DNA from: a virus
Virus record (IMG/VR): IMGVR_UViG_3300009170_000020
Coordinates: 1-28,709 of that record
DNA: 28,709 bases
Direction: 5' to 3' (one strand)
A model generated the notes under the pieces. That model did no database searches. It was given only the letters and a program-made list of their open reading frames with translations, and was not told the origin of the DNA. The translations under genes and the position numbers were made by a program. Of the stretch, positions 5,997 through 17,000 are shown piece by piece (positions within the stretch are counted from its first letter, which is position 1; the number at the start of each line of letters is the position of its first letter).

Positions 5997-6335
5997 TTAG
6001 ACAAATCGCTCAAAGTGAGGAACGTCTTTGAATGACTTCCAATTACCACCCCATCGATTCTTTTGATTCAGGCTTTCCCAATAATCACCAATAGGTTTTA
6101 ATAAAACCATATCGTATGTAAGTTTTCCATCTTTGAAAAAATAAAGATCAATAGCACAACTTTTTAAATGCATACTATTCATAGTCTTACTACGACCTGA
6201 CTTAATATACAGCTGTTGCATTTCAAGAGGACGCTGCAATTCTCTTGCAACAACTACTAATCCTGTAGTATTGATAAATGCTCCTAGTTTTAACAAATCT
6301 TGAAAGAATGCTACTTGTTCATTTATGAGTGACAT
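5997..6335 (-). CDS. endolysin, M15-family peptidoglycan peptidase
   Basis: A compact 112-aa catalytic domain with no cell-wall-binding domain, the usual form in phages of Gram-negative hosts. The family signature S-x-H-x(6)-D is present as S-M-H-L-K-S-C-A-I-D (zinc ligands His56 and Asp63). The C-terminal W-G-G-N-W ... D-V-P-H-F-E supplies the third zinc ligand, His107, and the likely catalytic Asp104. The glycine usual two residues before A-x-D is serine here. M15 phage enzymes cut the L-Ala/D-Glu or a D-Ala peptide bond of peptidoglycan. No signal peptide is seen, so it needs a holin to reach the wall. The start at 6335 lies inside the end of the holin-like gene (16-nt overlap), with AGAGG upstream. 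A terminator follows the stop. Confidence 0.9.
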   Translation of the reverse strand: MSLINEQVAFFQDLLKLGAFINTTGLVVVARELQRPLEMQQLYIKSGRSKTMNSMHLKSCAIDLYFFKDGKLTYDMVLLKPIGDYWESLNQKNRWGGNWKSFKDVPHFERFV

Positions 6336-6861
6336 TCTTGACTACCTCTCGGATAGTATCGCCACTCCTCTTAGAACCCATACTAGAGCCGAAGAAGAAA
6401 GAAAAGATCTGAGCAATTAATGTTCCCAACGTAAATCCTAAGATGGTATCGGCGAAACGAACGTTTGCTTCCGGAATCTCACCAAAAGTAATGAAACCAA
6501 TATATAAGGCACAGAAAATAGACCAACCAATTGCAAAGTAATAAATAAATCTCTTAGAGAATAAATCTTCTTGACTTAATGCAACCATTTGCATACCACG
6601 TGCATTAGCCACATCTTCTAAATAAGCTTTCTCAATTTCGAAAGACAACTTATCATCTTCCTGACGAAGCTTAATTAGTTCCTCCTCATGGTCCATTTCA
6701 AATTGTTTTAATTTAACAAAGTCTTCAGGAGTCAATTCAGGCTGATCTAAATCAACACCTGTTTTTTCCTGAACCCACTTTTTACCTTTCTTTAATGCTG
6801 CATTAGCAACAAGATTAAGGCCTTGTGTAAGAATGGGTACTAGGAACGCTGGAATCGGCAT
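6319..6861 (-). CDS. putative holin-type membrane protein (two C-terminal TM segments)
   Basis: The 180-aa product has a short hydrophobic N-terminus, then a charged helical region (residues 40-100: P-E-L-T-P-E-D-F ... L-I-K-L-R-Q-E-D-D-K). Two membrane segments follow at about 104-126 and 137-158. It ends F-F-F-G-S-S-M-G-S-K-R-S, a motif I recognise from the 3TM holin / gene-transfer-agent release family and related phage membrane proteins. It overlaps the endolysin start by 16 nt and the preceding one-TM gene by 47 nt, the tight packing usual for a lysis cassette. GAGGT precedes the ATG. Holin is the most likely role: forming inner-membrane lesions that let the endolysin out. I cannot exclude another membrane function. 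Confidence 0.65.
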   Translation of the reverse strand: MPIPAFLVPILTQGLNLVANAALKKGKKWVQEKTGVDLDQPELTPEDFVKLKQFEMDHEEELIKLRQEDDKLSFEIEKAYLEDVANARGMQMVALSQEDLFSKRFIYYFAIGWSIFCALYIGFITFGEIPEANVRFADTILGFTLGTLIAQIFSFFFGSSMGSKRSGDTIREVVKNVTHK

Positions 6862-7342
6862 TATTGTTACCTCTAATAAAATTGATTAAACTGTTATAAT
6901 TGACACCTGCAATAAACAGGATAGCATAGATAACTAATGCCTCTATAATCTTTCTCTTACTACCTTTATTATCATTTTTCGCCTCTTCTTCTTCTTTCAT
7001 CTTCTGAGCAGCCCAGACACAATAATGTTTATTTTCATTATGTTCTCTAGCTACTTGTACAATATTCTCTAAAGTATTCTTTTGGATAAGATTCTTTTCA
7101 AGCCAATCATGATGGACTTCATGATTATCTACATGTCCGTTTAAAACGATTGTTCTCAAACGTCCCTCGTCTTGAATGACCCTTTCTAACTTTTGAAAAG
7201 CCTCGTGAATAAGCCTGTCTTGAGAATCTGAAATTCTTAATACTAAACCTAGAATAGCTCTTTCTTTAGGGTCTTCAAGTCCGGTGATTGCCTTGATCAA
7301 GTCTTCTCGAATTATATTTGATTCATGCTCAGTAACGTTCAT
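6815..7342 (-). CDS. one-TM protein of lysis cassette, unknown function (175 aa)
   Basis: Residues 1-128 are soluble, charged and mostly helical. A basic stretch G-S-K-R-K leads into a single membrane helix at about 131-148 (I-I-E-A-L-V-I-Y-A-I-L-F-I-A-G-V). The last 25 residues are polar (N-N-N-A-D-S-S-V-P-S-T-H). The basic residues before the helix predict the large domain in the cytoplasm and a periplasmic tail. The cytoplasmic part is histidine-rich (G-H-V-D-N-H-E-V-H-H-D-W). AAAGG lies six bases before the ATG. The gene overlaps the holin-like gene by 47 nt, so an antiholin or accessory lysis role is plausible. I recognise no family. It is the first gene downstream of the GC-rich island. 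Confidence 0.55.
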   Translation of the reverse strand: MNVTEHESNIIREDLIKAITGLEDPKERAILGLVLRISDSQDRLIHEAFQKLERVIQDEGRLRTIVLNGHVDNHEVHHDWLEKNLIQKNTLENIVQVAREHNENKHYCVWAAQKMKEEEEAKNDNKGSKRKIIEALVIYAILFIAGVNYNSLINFIRGNNNADSSVPSTHSYTRP

Positions 7343-7420
7343 GTCAACCTTTCTTTTAAATTGTTATGTAATAAATTTGATTCCTCTTTAATACAAATAA
7401 TTTTCTAAAAATAATCACTT

Positions 7421-7520
7421 CCTAGGGGCTGCAGGCGAGACGCCGGGCCAGGGCATGAGTGGGGTACTGGCCCCGCCCGGAGCGCCCTGCCTGCGCCACC
7501 TCCGGAGGACTGGTGGCCTG
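7421..7520 (-). other. GC-rich structured intergenic island, possible ncRNA or RNA element
   Basis: This 100-bp stretch has 76 G or C bases while the flanks are strongly AT-rich. It contains nested inverted repeats. GCAGGC (7431-7436) can pair with GCCTGC (7489-7494), enclosing GGGCCAG (7445-7451) with CTGGCCC (7467-7473). CCACC (7496-7500) can pair with GGTGG (7512-7516), and CCTCCGGAGG (7499-7508) is a palindrome. Alternative pairs exist, such as CCGGGC with GCCCGG. It lies between the tail and lysis genes and carries no convincing gene. A structured RNA, a transcription pause/processing element, or a foreign insertion are all possible. I do not recognise it as a tRNA or known RNA class. 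Confidence 0.55.
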
Positions 7521-7526
7521 TTTCGC

Positions 7527-8087
7527 TCAGCTTGTACGGTCGTGGAGCATCCGAACCACCAAGACAAGTGTCTTCAAAAGGTTACGTGCAGAAGCTAAAT
7601 CGGTAATATTGTTATTGATCCAAGTCTCAATCTGAGCAGGAGTAGCATTCTGAAGAGCAACCCAACGAGGATCAGCTTCTTTCGCTTCTTTAACTGAATC
7701 AATGACAAGACACGTTTTAGGCACATCATTTACATATTTACCAACAGCTTCAAAATGATAAGAAATTGCAGAAGCTTTGACAATTGTTAATACACCTTCA
7801 ATCACAGCAGTAGGCACTGAATTAACTGTCATAAATACATCTTCAGGTAATCCGGAGATTTGAATAGGTGTGTTAATTTCAACACTAGCAGGAATTGTGT
7901 AGCTTAAAGGAACACGATCTGCTAATAAACCATTCGAATCTACATAAAAGAGAGAAGAATCAAAGACACCTTCGTAAACACCAAATCGAAATGTTTCATA
8001 GCTAAGAACGAGGTCTTCGTCATCTTCACAATAGACTAAACCTACCACTTCTCTAGATAGTTTTCTATATAATGTTCCTGTTTTCAT
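7527..8087 (-). CDS. tail-associated protein downstream of the fibre, unknown (186 aa)
   Basis: The ATG at 8087 overlaps the stop of the giant fibre gene as TAATG, so the two are translationally coupled. Residues 1-110 are beta-rich. The C-terminal part reads T-P-A-Q-I-E-T-W-I-N-N-N-I-T-D-L-A-S-A-R and continues as a hydrophobic helix (L-L-K-T-L-V-L-V-V-R-M-L). Similar helical endings occur in small proteins encoded next to phage tail genes. Candidates are a fibre assembly chaperone or a small virion component. I do not recognise a defined family. No membrane topology is expected, since the C-terminal helix is short and amphipathic. The GC-rich island begins 7 nt after its stop. Confidence 0.55.
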   Translation of the reverse strand: MKTGTLYRKLSREVVGLVYCEDDEDLVLSYETFRFGVYEGVFDSSLFYVDSNGLLADRVPLSYTIPASVEINTPIQISGLPEDVFMTVNSVPTAVIEGVLTIVKASAISYHFEAVGKYVNDVPKTCLVIDSVKEAKEADPRWVALQNATPAQIETWINNNITDLASARNLLKTLVLVVRMLHDRTS

Positions 8088-11000
8088 TATGCATCCTTAA
8101 TAGCGGTTAAGCTAATAAACTTTTGAGCCAATAGATTTGTACCACCAGAATCTGAGTAAATGTATGCGACAACTGTTGCATTATAATCAACAACATTTGT
8201 AGTAGCAGGCGTAGATAACGATACTATTCTAGTTGTCGAAATTGCATTTATACCAGAAGGCATTACAACTGCATTTTGACTTTCCTGCATACCTGTCGCA
8301 GATATCACTAGAAATTTAATATAATAAGAACTTCCTATGGATGTTGTCGTTGGTGTATACCAGTTACCTATAAGAGTTACAGTACCGTTTACATTTCTAT
8401 AAACTTCTCCATTAGACCAATACTGGATAGCCGCAACAGTAGCCGTTGCAGTGTTAACACGGGTGGCAAAAGAGTAGTAGTCATCAGCAGTTAAAGAAGC
8501 ATCAGCAATAATATTTGAAGGATTGATATAAATCTTTAATTGAGTACCATCCCAGAAAAGATGATTAGCTGAGGAGTTACCGATAGAAAATTTAGGTGTA
8601 CCTCCATCAGAACCTAAGAAGAAACCAGTTCCCGTATTAAATGCTGTTTGGCCACTTCTTAGATGACCACCAGTAGTAATTTCAACTGTGCCCAATGTAC
8701 TCTTAATAGCAGAAAGTGTTGTTGCTTGAAGCTGAGCACCTACAATTGTACCACCTGATATTCTATCACCATGAATAGTACCAGCAGTCATGTGATTAGT
8801 CTGAATACTACCTGCTCTGATGATAGTACCATCAATAGCCTCTTCTAAACGTAAATCTTGAAATTCATGATATCCAGAAGAGCCGCCTAGATTGCCAATT
8901 GCAACTACTTGCATCCATTTAGCATTAGTTCCATTAGTATATGAAGAAAATAATAAATCCGCTCCAGAACCTGAGGGTCCAACTGTACCATAGTAATTAG
9001 CCCAAGATGTTCCTGGTGTGGCTCCGATTGCACCTAAGTACCAATAAGAACCATTACCACTAATATTAGCAAAGTTAGAGTCTAAAAGAGCAAGACCTAT
9101 ATAAGCAGTACCATTAGCTGTTGCACTTCTTCTGATATAAGATTTAACGCGATAGACTGTATTCACATTGATAGGAAAAAGACGTCTAGAGAGAATACTG
9201 GTTTCTGATGTACCGCTTCTAAATACCTTAGCACCAACAACACCATCTGTAACAGTCGTAAAGATAGGTGTACCAACTGACGCTTTCCAAGTATCTACTG
9301 GAGCTTCAAAACCAGGATCTTCACTGATTGTAGTACCAGTTACTACTGGTGACACCGGATACCATTTACAATTGGTTGCTGTACCATCCCACGTCGTTGC
9401 AGTAGAAGTCCATTTGTAAAGTTTGTCAGCTTCTGAAACAGGAAGGGAACGTGTATCGCGTACAGTAAGGTAGACTGTTCTTCCCTGGAAGAGATTAGAA
9501 GAAGGCAAACTACTGAGAATTTCATAACCACCTTTGTTCTTAGTGACAACAAAAGTCTTTTGGATAACGGTCGTGCTACGAGTCATAATCATAGTGAAAC
9601 TTTCTTGGTCAGTTGTCCAAGACGTACCACTGATTGAGTATACACCAGAAGTTTCATTAATTGTTAAAGTAAGACCGTTTTGTGTTTTAGACCATGAAGC
9701 ACCGTTATCAGTACCTTGGTAAATTGTAAAGATATTACCAGTACCAGTTAAGACAGTGTCGACATAAACCTGGAAAGTACCGTTAGCAGGAGTATAATCG
9801 TAAATAGAGCCATCTGCATATGCCCATAGAGATGCATTGCTTATAGACAATTCTGCAGCGATTGTTCCTGATGCAGCTTCACCATCTAAAATATTAGACA
9901 ACGTAATACTGTCATAAACAATAGTTGTTACAGTTGGCTGCGTAGGAACAAGTGTTAGGCTAAGCACACCATCAGAGGATGGCTTAACAGACATGCCATA
10001 AGAGCGTGTTCCTGAATAAGTTCCAATTTCTAATTTAGCAGAAGCCTTGCAGAATCTTACAACACTTTCATCACTGACTGTAGAGGGTGCAATAGTTTGA
10101 GTTAGATTGGTCCAACCAGTTGTTCCTACTGCTGTAGCATCATATAATTGATCTGCTAATAGTAAACCATAATCACTTGATATTGCAACAGATGCAGAGC
10201 TTGCTGTAGTATTAGCGCTATCTATATCTGCATATAGTAACACATTTGCTAATGTTTGAGTAGCATTTTTAAGAATATATACTGTAGCTGATTGTACTTC
10301 GTTAGCAATACCAGTCGAAGTTAAATAATAATTATTACCTTTGGTCTTTCCACTTAGCATGGTCTGATTCCAACCATATGTTATAATATGGTGACCATTA
10401 GCATTTGACTGAGTAGAACCAATTTTAGTACCATTAACATTAGCATACTTAATAGTGAAATCTTCAACCATTGTAGTATCTTCAATAAGTACTTTAGCAA
10501 GAACAAGAACGTTAGTATCTGAAATACCTGTTGCCCAAGGAATACTTCCTAGATTAAAATTAGGATCAGTAGAACCTGCAGCAGGAGCAAACATAATAGA
10601 TCTTGCCACAAGTCTATCATTATTAGTAACAGTACCGAATGTTGCAGTATAGGTTTTAGAACCAGTATTAGACCCGATCAGATGCTTAACAGTGCTACTC
10701 GTAAACACGTAGGTAGGGCCAGCATACTCGAAGAGCTCAGTACCTAAACTCCAAGAATATGTTTGGTTATCTATCGGACTTACAATTGTTGTCAACACTA
10801 AGGAATCGGCAGTCGAGGCATTAATTGTTGAGTCAAAAGTACTTAGATCAGTCAGTCCTGTTCCAGTGTCAGTCGCCGTATAAGTTGGAGAAGTTGTCTG
10901 AGCTGCATTAGTTAACCAAAAGAGTGTTAATTGACCATTAGCCGAACCGCCATAGCCTGAAGTAGCAAAAGTTATATTTGTTTGTCCTTTAGATAGGCCA

Positions 11001-14000
11001 CCACCAGTAAGCATCGCTTCTGTCCATATCCAGTGGCAAACATGCACATCTGTACCAGCATTTGAGGCAGACCAGACCGGTGCAGCAGATGTGCCACCTA
11101 ATGCTACACCATTAACTCCACCAAAAGCTACTGTCCAAATAGGATCACCAGCAGCAACTTCTGTTGTAAATTCAGCAACAAGTAATGCATTTGGAACGTT
11201 CGGAAAAGTAACGTTTGCTATAGAATAATCAGCAGTAGAAGCCTTTTCATAATTGGCAAAAGAATAAACATCTGCTTGAGTACTTGCACCACCAGAGTAT
11301 GTTGATTGAGAATGAGTAGAAACAATAACGGTTTGACTACCTGCAACAGTCGCAGACATATCTGCAAGTCTAATTACTCTTGAAGTACTTGAACTGAAAT
11401 CTGCAGCATTGTATGTAGCTGTGTAACCATCACCCTCAATACCATCAGTTTCATCGTAGAGTTTAATATTACCAGAACTCAAAAGAACATCAGCATTTTC
11501 AGCTAACGAATGTGCTTCAATAGTTAGAGATCCAGTATTATTCTTAATTGCAGTACCATTAAGTGGTTTAATATAGTAGAATGTTGGAGAAACACCATCT
11601 GTGCCGTTTGTACCATCTGTGCCATCTGTACCATCTGCACCATCTTTAATCTTAACAACAGAGATTAAATCGGAAACACCATCTTGTAAAACTTTAACAA
11701 CAACACCTGTTGTGGCTCCAGTAGTAATTGCAGTATTAAAATTAGCACCGGTCATAGTAATAGTAGTGCCAGTCATTGTAAACTGATTGGCACCAGGAGA
11801 ATTATCTACAATTGTACCAGAACCTGTTAAGTAAACACCTGCATCTAATTCTGTAGTACCATCCATTTCATACAAATAGACTGTCTTAACACCAGTAGTG
11901 TTTTGAGTAGTTACTGTAAAATTAATTGTTTGACCAGCAACGACCGTATCTGAAGAATTATAGGAAACAGTTTGCTTATCGGCAGAAACGTAAAGTAACT
12001 TGGCATTAGTACCTGCTGCGCCATCTAATGATTTAGCAAAAGTCTGTTGCTTTGTAAATGAGAATGCAGTACCATCAGCTCTTTGTCCAGAAATAGTATA
12101 TACGATATCTGCTACGGATGTGCTCATTCCTGAATGGTCACCATACCTGGCATACCTATTAGGCGTAGTACCAACTGAAGATTTTGTACCCGGAGCAATT
12201 GTTCCTACAGTACCGTCTGCAGCAGTGACGTTCCATGTACTAGGAGAGGTTCCTGCAGCATTATAATCAAGTTGAGTAGAACCTTCATATACAAAAATAT
12301 CGGTACCTGAACCAGTATAATTTACAGTACCACCAGCAGTCGTTGGACATGTATGAGCCTCATTTGTTAAGACTATTGTAATTGCACTATCGCCATCAGC
12401 ACCTGTATTACCAGTTGCACCTGTTTTAGATTTACTAAAAGACTGTGTCTTAGTTAAATTAAAGGCTGTATTGTTTGCTGAATATCCAGAGATATTATAA
12501 ACGATAGAGGATGCATCGGTACCAGAGGCTACACCAGAATGAACACCAACTGTAGCGGTAGTAGTACCAGTTCCAGAGATTGTTCCAACTGTAATATTAG
12601 CGGGCGTGGTTGTAAAAGTCCATTGACCCGCTGTTGGACTGGTTGTGACATAAGTTAAAGCAGTAATACCTTCATAAACATAAAGATTTGTTCCAGATCC
12701 TGCATAGGAAGAAACAACGCCAGTAACGCTGGCAGGAAATACATGAGCTTCATTAGAAAGAACAGCAGTAAAAGGTGAAGTACCTGAAGCACCAGAAGCA
12801 CCCTTAAAGACTACAGGTATTGTTTGAGTATCAATTAATGTAGCCGTTGCTACAGTTGCTCCATCATATAACTTAACTTCATACAGGCTTTCATCAGCAC
12901 CTAGTGCTGGCGCTAATGTAATACCGATTGAAGACGCCGTTGCTGTTACAGCTTCTGTTTCGTCATAACCAATACCAGTTACTGTAATATAACCCCAATC
13001 AGATGTTACGCCAGCAACGGTCTCTTTACCTTTAATTGAAACAGTTGTATGAGCACCATTTGTAACTCTGTCTGGAGAGTCCTTAAATACGACAGGTGCT
13101 GAAGTGTATATCCATCTAAAAGAAGCATTTGTACCATCTGCACCGGCAGTACCAGTTTTAGATTTACTGAAAGTTTGAGTTTTAACAATTGTAAATGGAA
13201 GGTTCTGGCGATTATAACCAGTAATAGTATAAGTAATACTTGCCGTATTTTGAGCATTGATAAAAGTATTATGATCGCCAATCGTTGCTGTAGTCGTTCC
13301 AGTTCCTGATAACGTACCTGCTGTAATATTAGAAACAGCAATAGCTATCGTATACTGGCTTACTACAGGTCCACTTGTAACGTAAGTTAATAATTGATCA
13401 CCATCATAAACATAAAAGTTTGTACCAGAGCCAACATAAGTAGAGACAACACCTGTGGAAGATGCTGTAAATGTATGATTCTCATTTGAAAGGACAGCAG
13501 ACATTCCTGGAGTACCAGCAAGAGATTTAGAGAATGTTTGTAATTTTGTAAAAGTATACTCAACTGCATTAGCATCTCTGCAAATAATAGTGTAAGTAAT
13601 TGTTGCCTGGTTAGCAGTCATATTAGAATGGTTTGCATAAGTCCTAACAGTCCCCGTTCCAGAAGCAGTTCCAGCGGTAATATTTGAAGCACTTGCACTT
13701 ACGCTAAATGTATTTGCACCAGAGAGCCCATATGTCAATGCTGTTGTACCATACCAAGCTTTAATTGTAGTACCAGAATTTGCATAATCTGTAATTACAC
13801 CTAAAATGCTAGCTGCAAATGTATGAGCTTCATTCGAAACACTTACAGTGAAAGCACTTGCGCCGCTAGTACCTGATGTACCGTCTTGTAATTTAACAAC
13901 AGTAAACTTATCTGAAACACTATCTGCAGTAATAGTTCCTGTAATTGTAACAGAACTTTGTCCTGCAAAGTCAGCTTCATGCAAGTATACAGTATTGCCT

Positions 14001-17000
14001 GTAGTTACAATAGTAGAGCCTGCTGTTGATGTTGCTCTTAAACTAGTAGCAGGCGTTGTGGACCAAGTTACAGCATTAGTAGTATTTTGCTTACTAGTTG
14101 TAATTGTGATATACTGACCAGAAGGTGTTGCTGTTCCAGATCCATTATATGTAAAGGTTTCTTTATCAGGAATTACTCTGAGAGTTATTGCATTTGCTCC
14201 TGACGTACCTGTAGCGCCTTGTTTTGCTTTTGTAAGAGATTGAACTCGAGTAAATGTAGTTTCAACACCATCACTATTTTTAACAGTAATTGCAAAAGAA
14301 ACATTCGCTGTATCAGCTAGCATTGCAGAGTGATCTGACCATCGACGTGTATATGTAGATACTGTCGATGCAGTTCCAAGTGTTATATTAGATGGCGTTG
14401 GTGTAATTCTAAAAGATGGACTCGCATAAGTGACTGTGTCATCATAAGGAACTGGCGTTGTCCCTTCATAGACTCTAATATCTAAACCTGAGCCAGTATA
14501 TATACCGTTATTTCCAGCAGAATCTGTAGGGATTGTATGAGATTCATTGGATAAGATAATAGTAATTGCATTTTCACCATCTGTACCTGAGGTACCTGAA
14601 GAACCATCGTAAAGTTTAACAATAGTTATTTCATCAGTATAAGTATCTGCTCCGGACCTGCAACGGATTCGTAGAGAAGTGTTAGTACTCCATGCTGCAT
14701 TATCGTAGGCTAATATATAAGTAGAAGTATTCTGAGTACCACCTAAATTTGCCCAAGCAGTACCATTCCAGTATTCCCAATCATAAACGCTTAGTGATCC
14801 GAAAAGAGTCGCAGTTAATGTGATAGAGGAAACAGTAGGTACTGATTGTCCAGCAAGGAACTTAAAGGCTTGTTCTCCATTAACCACTACATAAGCAGCA
14901 GCCGTACCGGAGGAGCCTGTAGCACCTTTAAAAACGACAGGGATAACTTGAGTATCTAAAAGTGTAGTCTTTACAGCATCGTTGTAAAGCTTAACGGTAT
15001 AATTTAGTTTGTCAGCACCGTTTGCAATAGCTGTAGTAATCGTTGTAGCTGTCGCTGTTCCAGCTTCAGTATCACCATTAGCTGTAACAGTAAGATAACC
15101 ATAATCTGTCGTTGTTGCGCCAATTGTTCTCTTACCAGTAACTGTGATATTGGTATGAATGCCATCTGTTGTAACATCAGGAGAATCTTTAAAAATAACT
15201 GGGGCTGTAGTATGGAGCCAATATACTGTAGAGTCTGTGCCTGAAGTGCCTGTTGCACCTTTGAAAACAACGGGAACTGTCTGAGTATCGAGTAATGTAG
15301 CACCTGCAACGGTTGCTTGATTATATAATTTTACAGTATAAACTGATTCATCATCAGCACTACCTGGCGTCTTTGTAATTGGATAAGCATTACTAGCTGT
15401 TGTAGACTCAGTTTCATAATCACCAGTAATTGTTACATAGCCATGATTTGTAGTTACATCACCAACAGTTCTCTTTCCAGTAACGAGAATACTAGTATGA
15501 ACACCATCTGCCGTTCTACTTATTGAATCTTTGAAAATAACAGGAGAAGAAATGTCTAACCAATAAGCTGTATTATCGTCACCAGGCGCACCTGCTTTGG
15601 ATTTAGAGATACTAAAGACTTTGTCAAGAACAACAGTATTATAAGTAGCTCTTAATGTAAAAGTTTCAACGTCTGTAGCTGCTGTCCATGTTCCAGATAA
15701 ACTATAGCTACCATCAGATGCCCCAGATTCAATAATGGTCATTACTAAACCATTCTGAGTCTTTGTCCAGCTAGCTCCACCATCTATGCCATCAACAATA
15801 CTAAATGTAGAAAATTCTGTTACGTCAGAAAGTCCATAAAAGACTTTAAAGTTACCATCAGAACCAGTAAGAACCGCACCTGTACCATCAGCATAAGCAG
15901 GAACAGTATGAGCTTCATTAGTTAGATAACCAGAAACTAATGGACCCATTAGATTCGTAATATTATCCTTTGTAGGATGCGTACCATCCATTACATAGGT
16001 ACCACCTGGTAAGAAATCAAAACCATCTGTGGTAGCTTCAATAGCAGTATTATAATAGCCTAGTAATAAGCCTTGCTTAGCAGAACTGGCAACATGTTGA
16101 AATTCTGCTCCGTCATAAACTCTAAGTCCAGTCAGTGGATCATAAATACCTGCAAGACCAGTATCTGCTCCACTGAAGCCGTCGTAATGAATGACACCAA
16201 CAGCTAAGTACCATTTACCAGTAGTAAGAATAGCGCCTTGACCGTTTACAAAATAGGGATTAGCAACTAAAACTCCACTTAAGTTTTCAATATTATTGAG
16301 AGGTTCCCATCCAAGGTAAATATTATTTGAAGTACTAGAACGGCGTTTAATCCAGACATATGAAATATAAGACTTTTTAGGATCTACATCGAAAGGATGA
16401 ACCCATCTACCAAACCAATTATTTTCTGTAGAAGCAGTAGTACCATCACCAGAAATTCTTAGTAGAGGCGCTGTTGTTCCATAAGGATCTACCTGACTCG
16501 TAATAATGCTATTAGCTAGCAATCCTTCGTCATGACGCCATCCGCCCATTGTAGTTCTAATAGTTCCTGTAAAGCTATTTGAAGGCGTTAGATTGGTAGC
16601 ACCTGTATTGTAATTATTCAGAATAACACTTTGAACAGTAACTTGTGTTGGGCCAGAATTAAAAGCATTAACAAAAACAATATTGGATAATTTTCCAGAT
16701 TTAGTTAAAGTTCTAACACCAAAAATTGCACTATAAGCATTTATTGCAGGAAGAATAAAGAAGTTCTCAGTTGTTCTTCCAATTTCAATAAATAAAGGCA
16801 CATTAGTTTCTGGATCGAAATAAGCGATATCTTTATCAGTAAATGCATAAATAATAAAGCATTCAAAATCACTCAAAGAAATTAATGGCCAATCTAATCG
16901 TCCTGCTGATGTCAAAGAGCTTACTGTTGGATCAGTGGAATAAGTAACATAGCGAGGTGCAGGAACAGAATAATCATAAATATTAGGAGGTTGAATATAA

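Noticed and set aside
7421-7520. tRNA or tmRNA in the GC-rich island
   Set aside because: No cloverleaf with T-loop GTTCRANNC or anticodon arm can be drawn, and no tmRNA tag frame is seen.
7406-7526. Open frame through the GC-rich island, in the +1 frame from the end of the 186-aa gene, ending with M-P-W-P-G-V-S-P-A-A-P-R-K
   Set aside because: High GC makes stops rare by chance; no start with a ribosome binding site and no slippery sequence at the upstream stop. Structure is the stronger signal.
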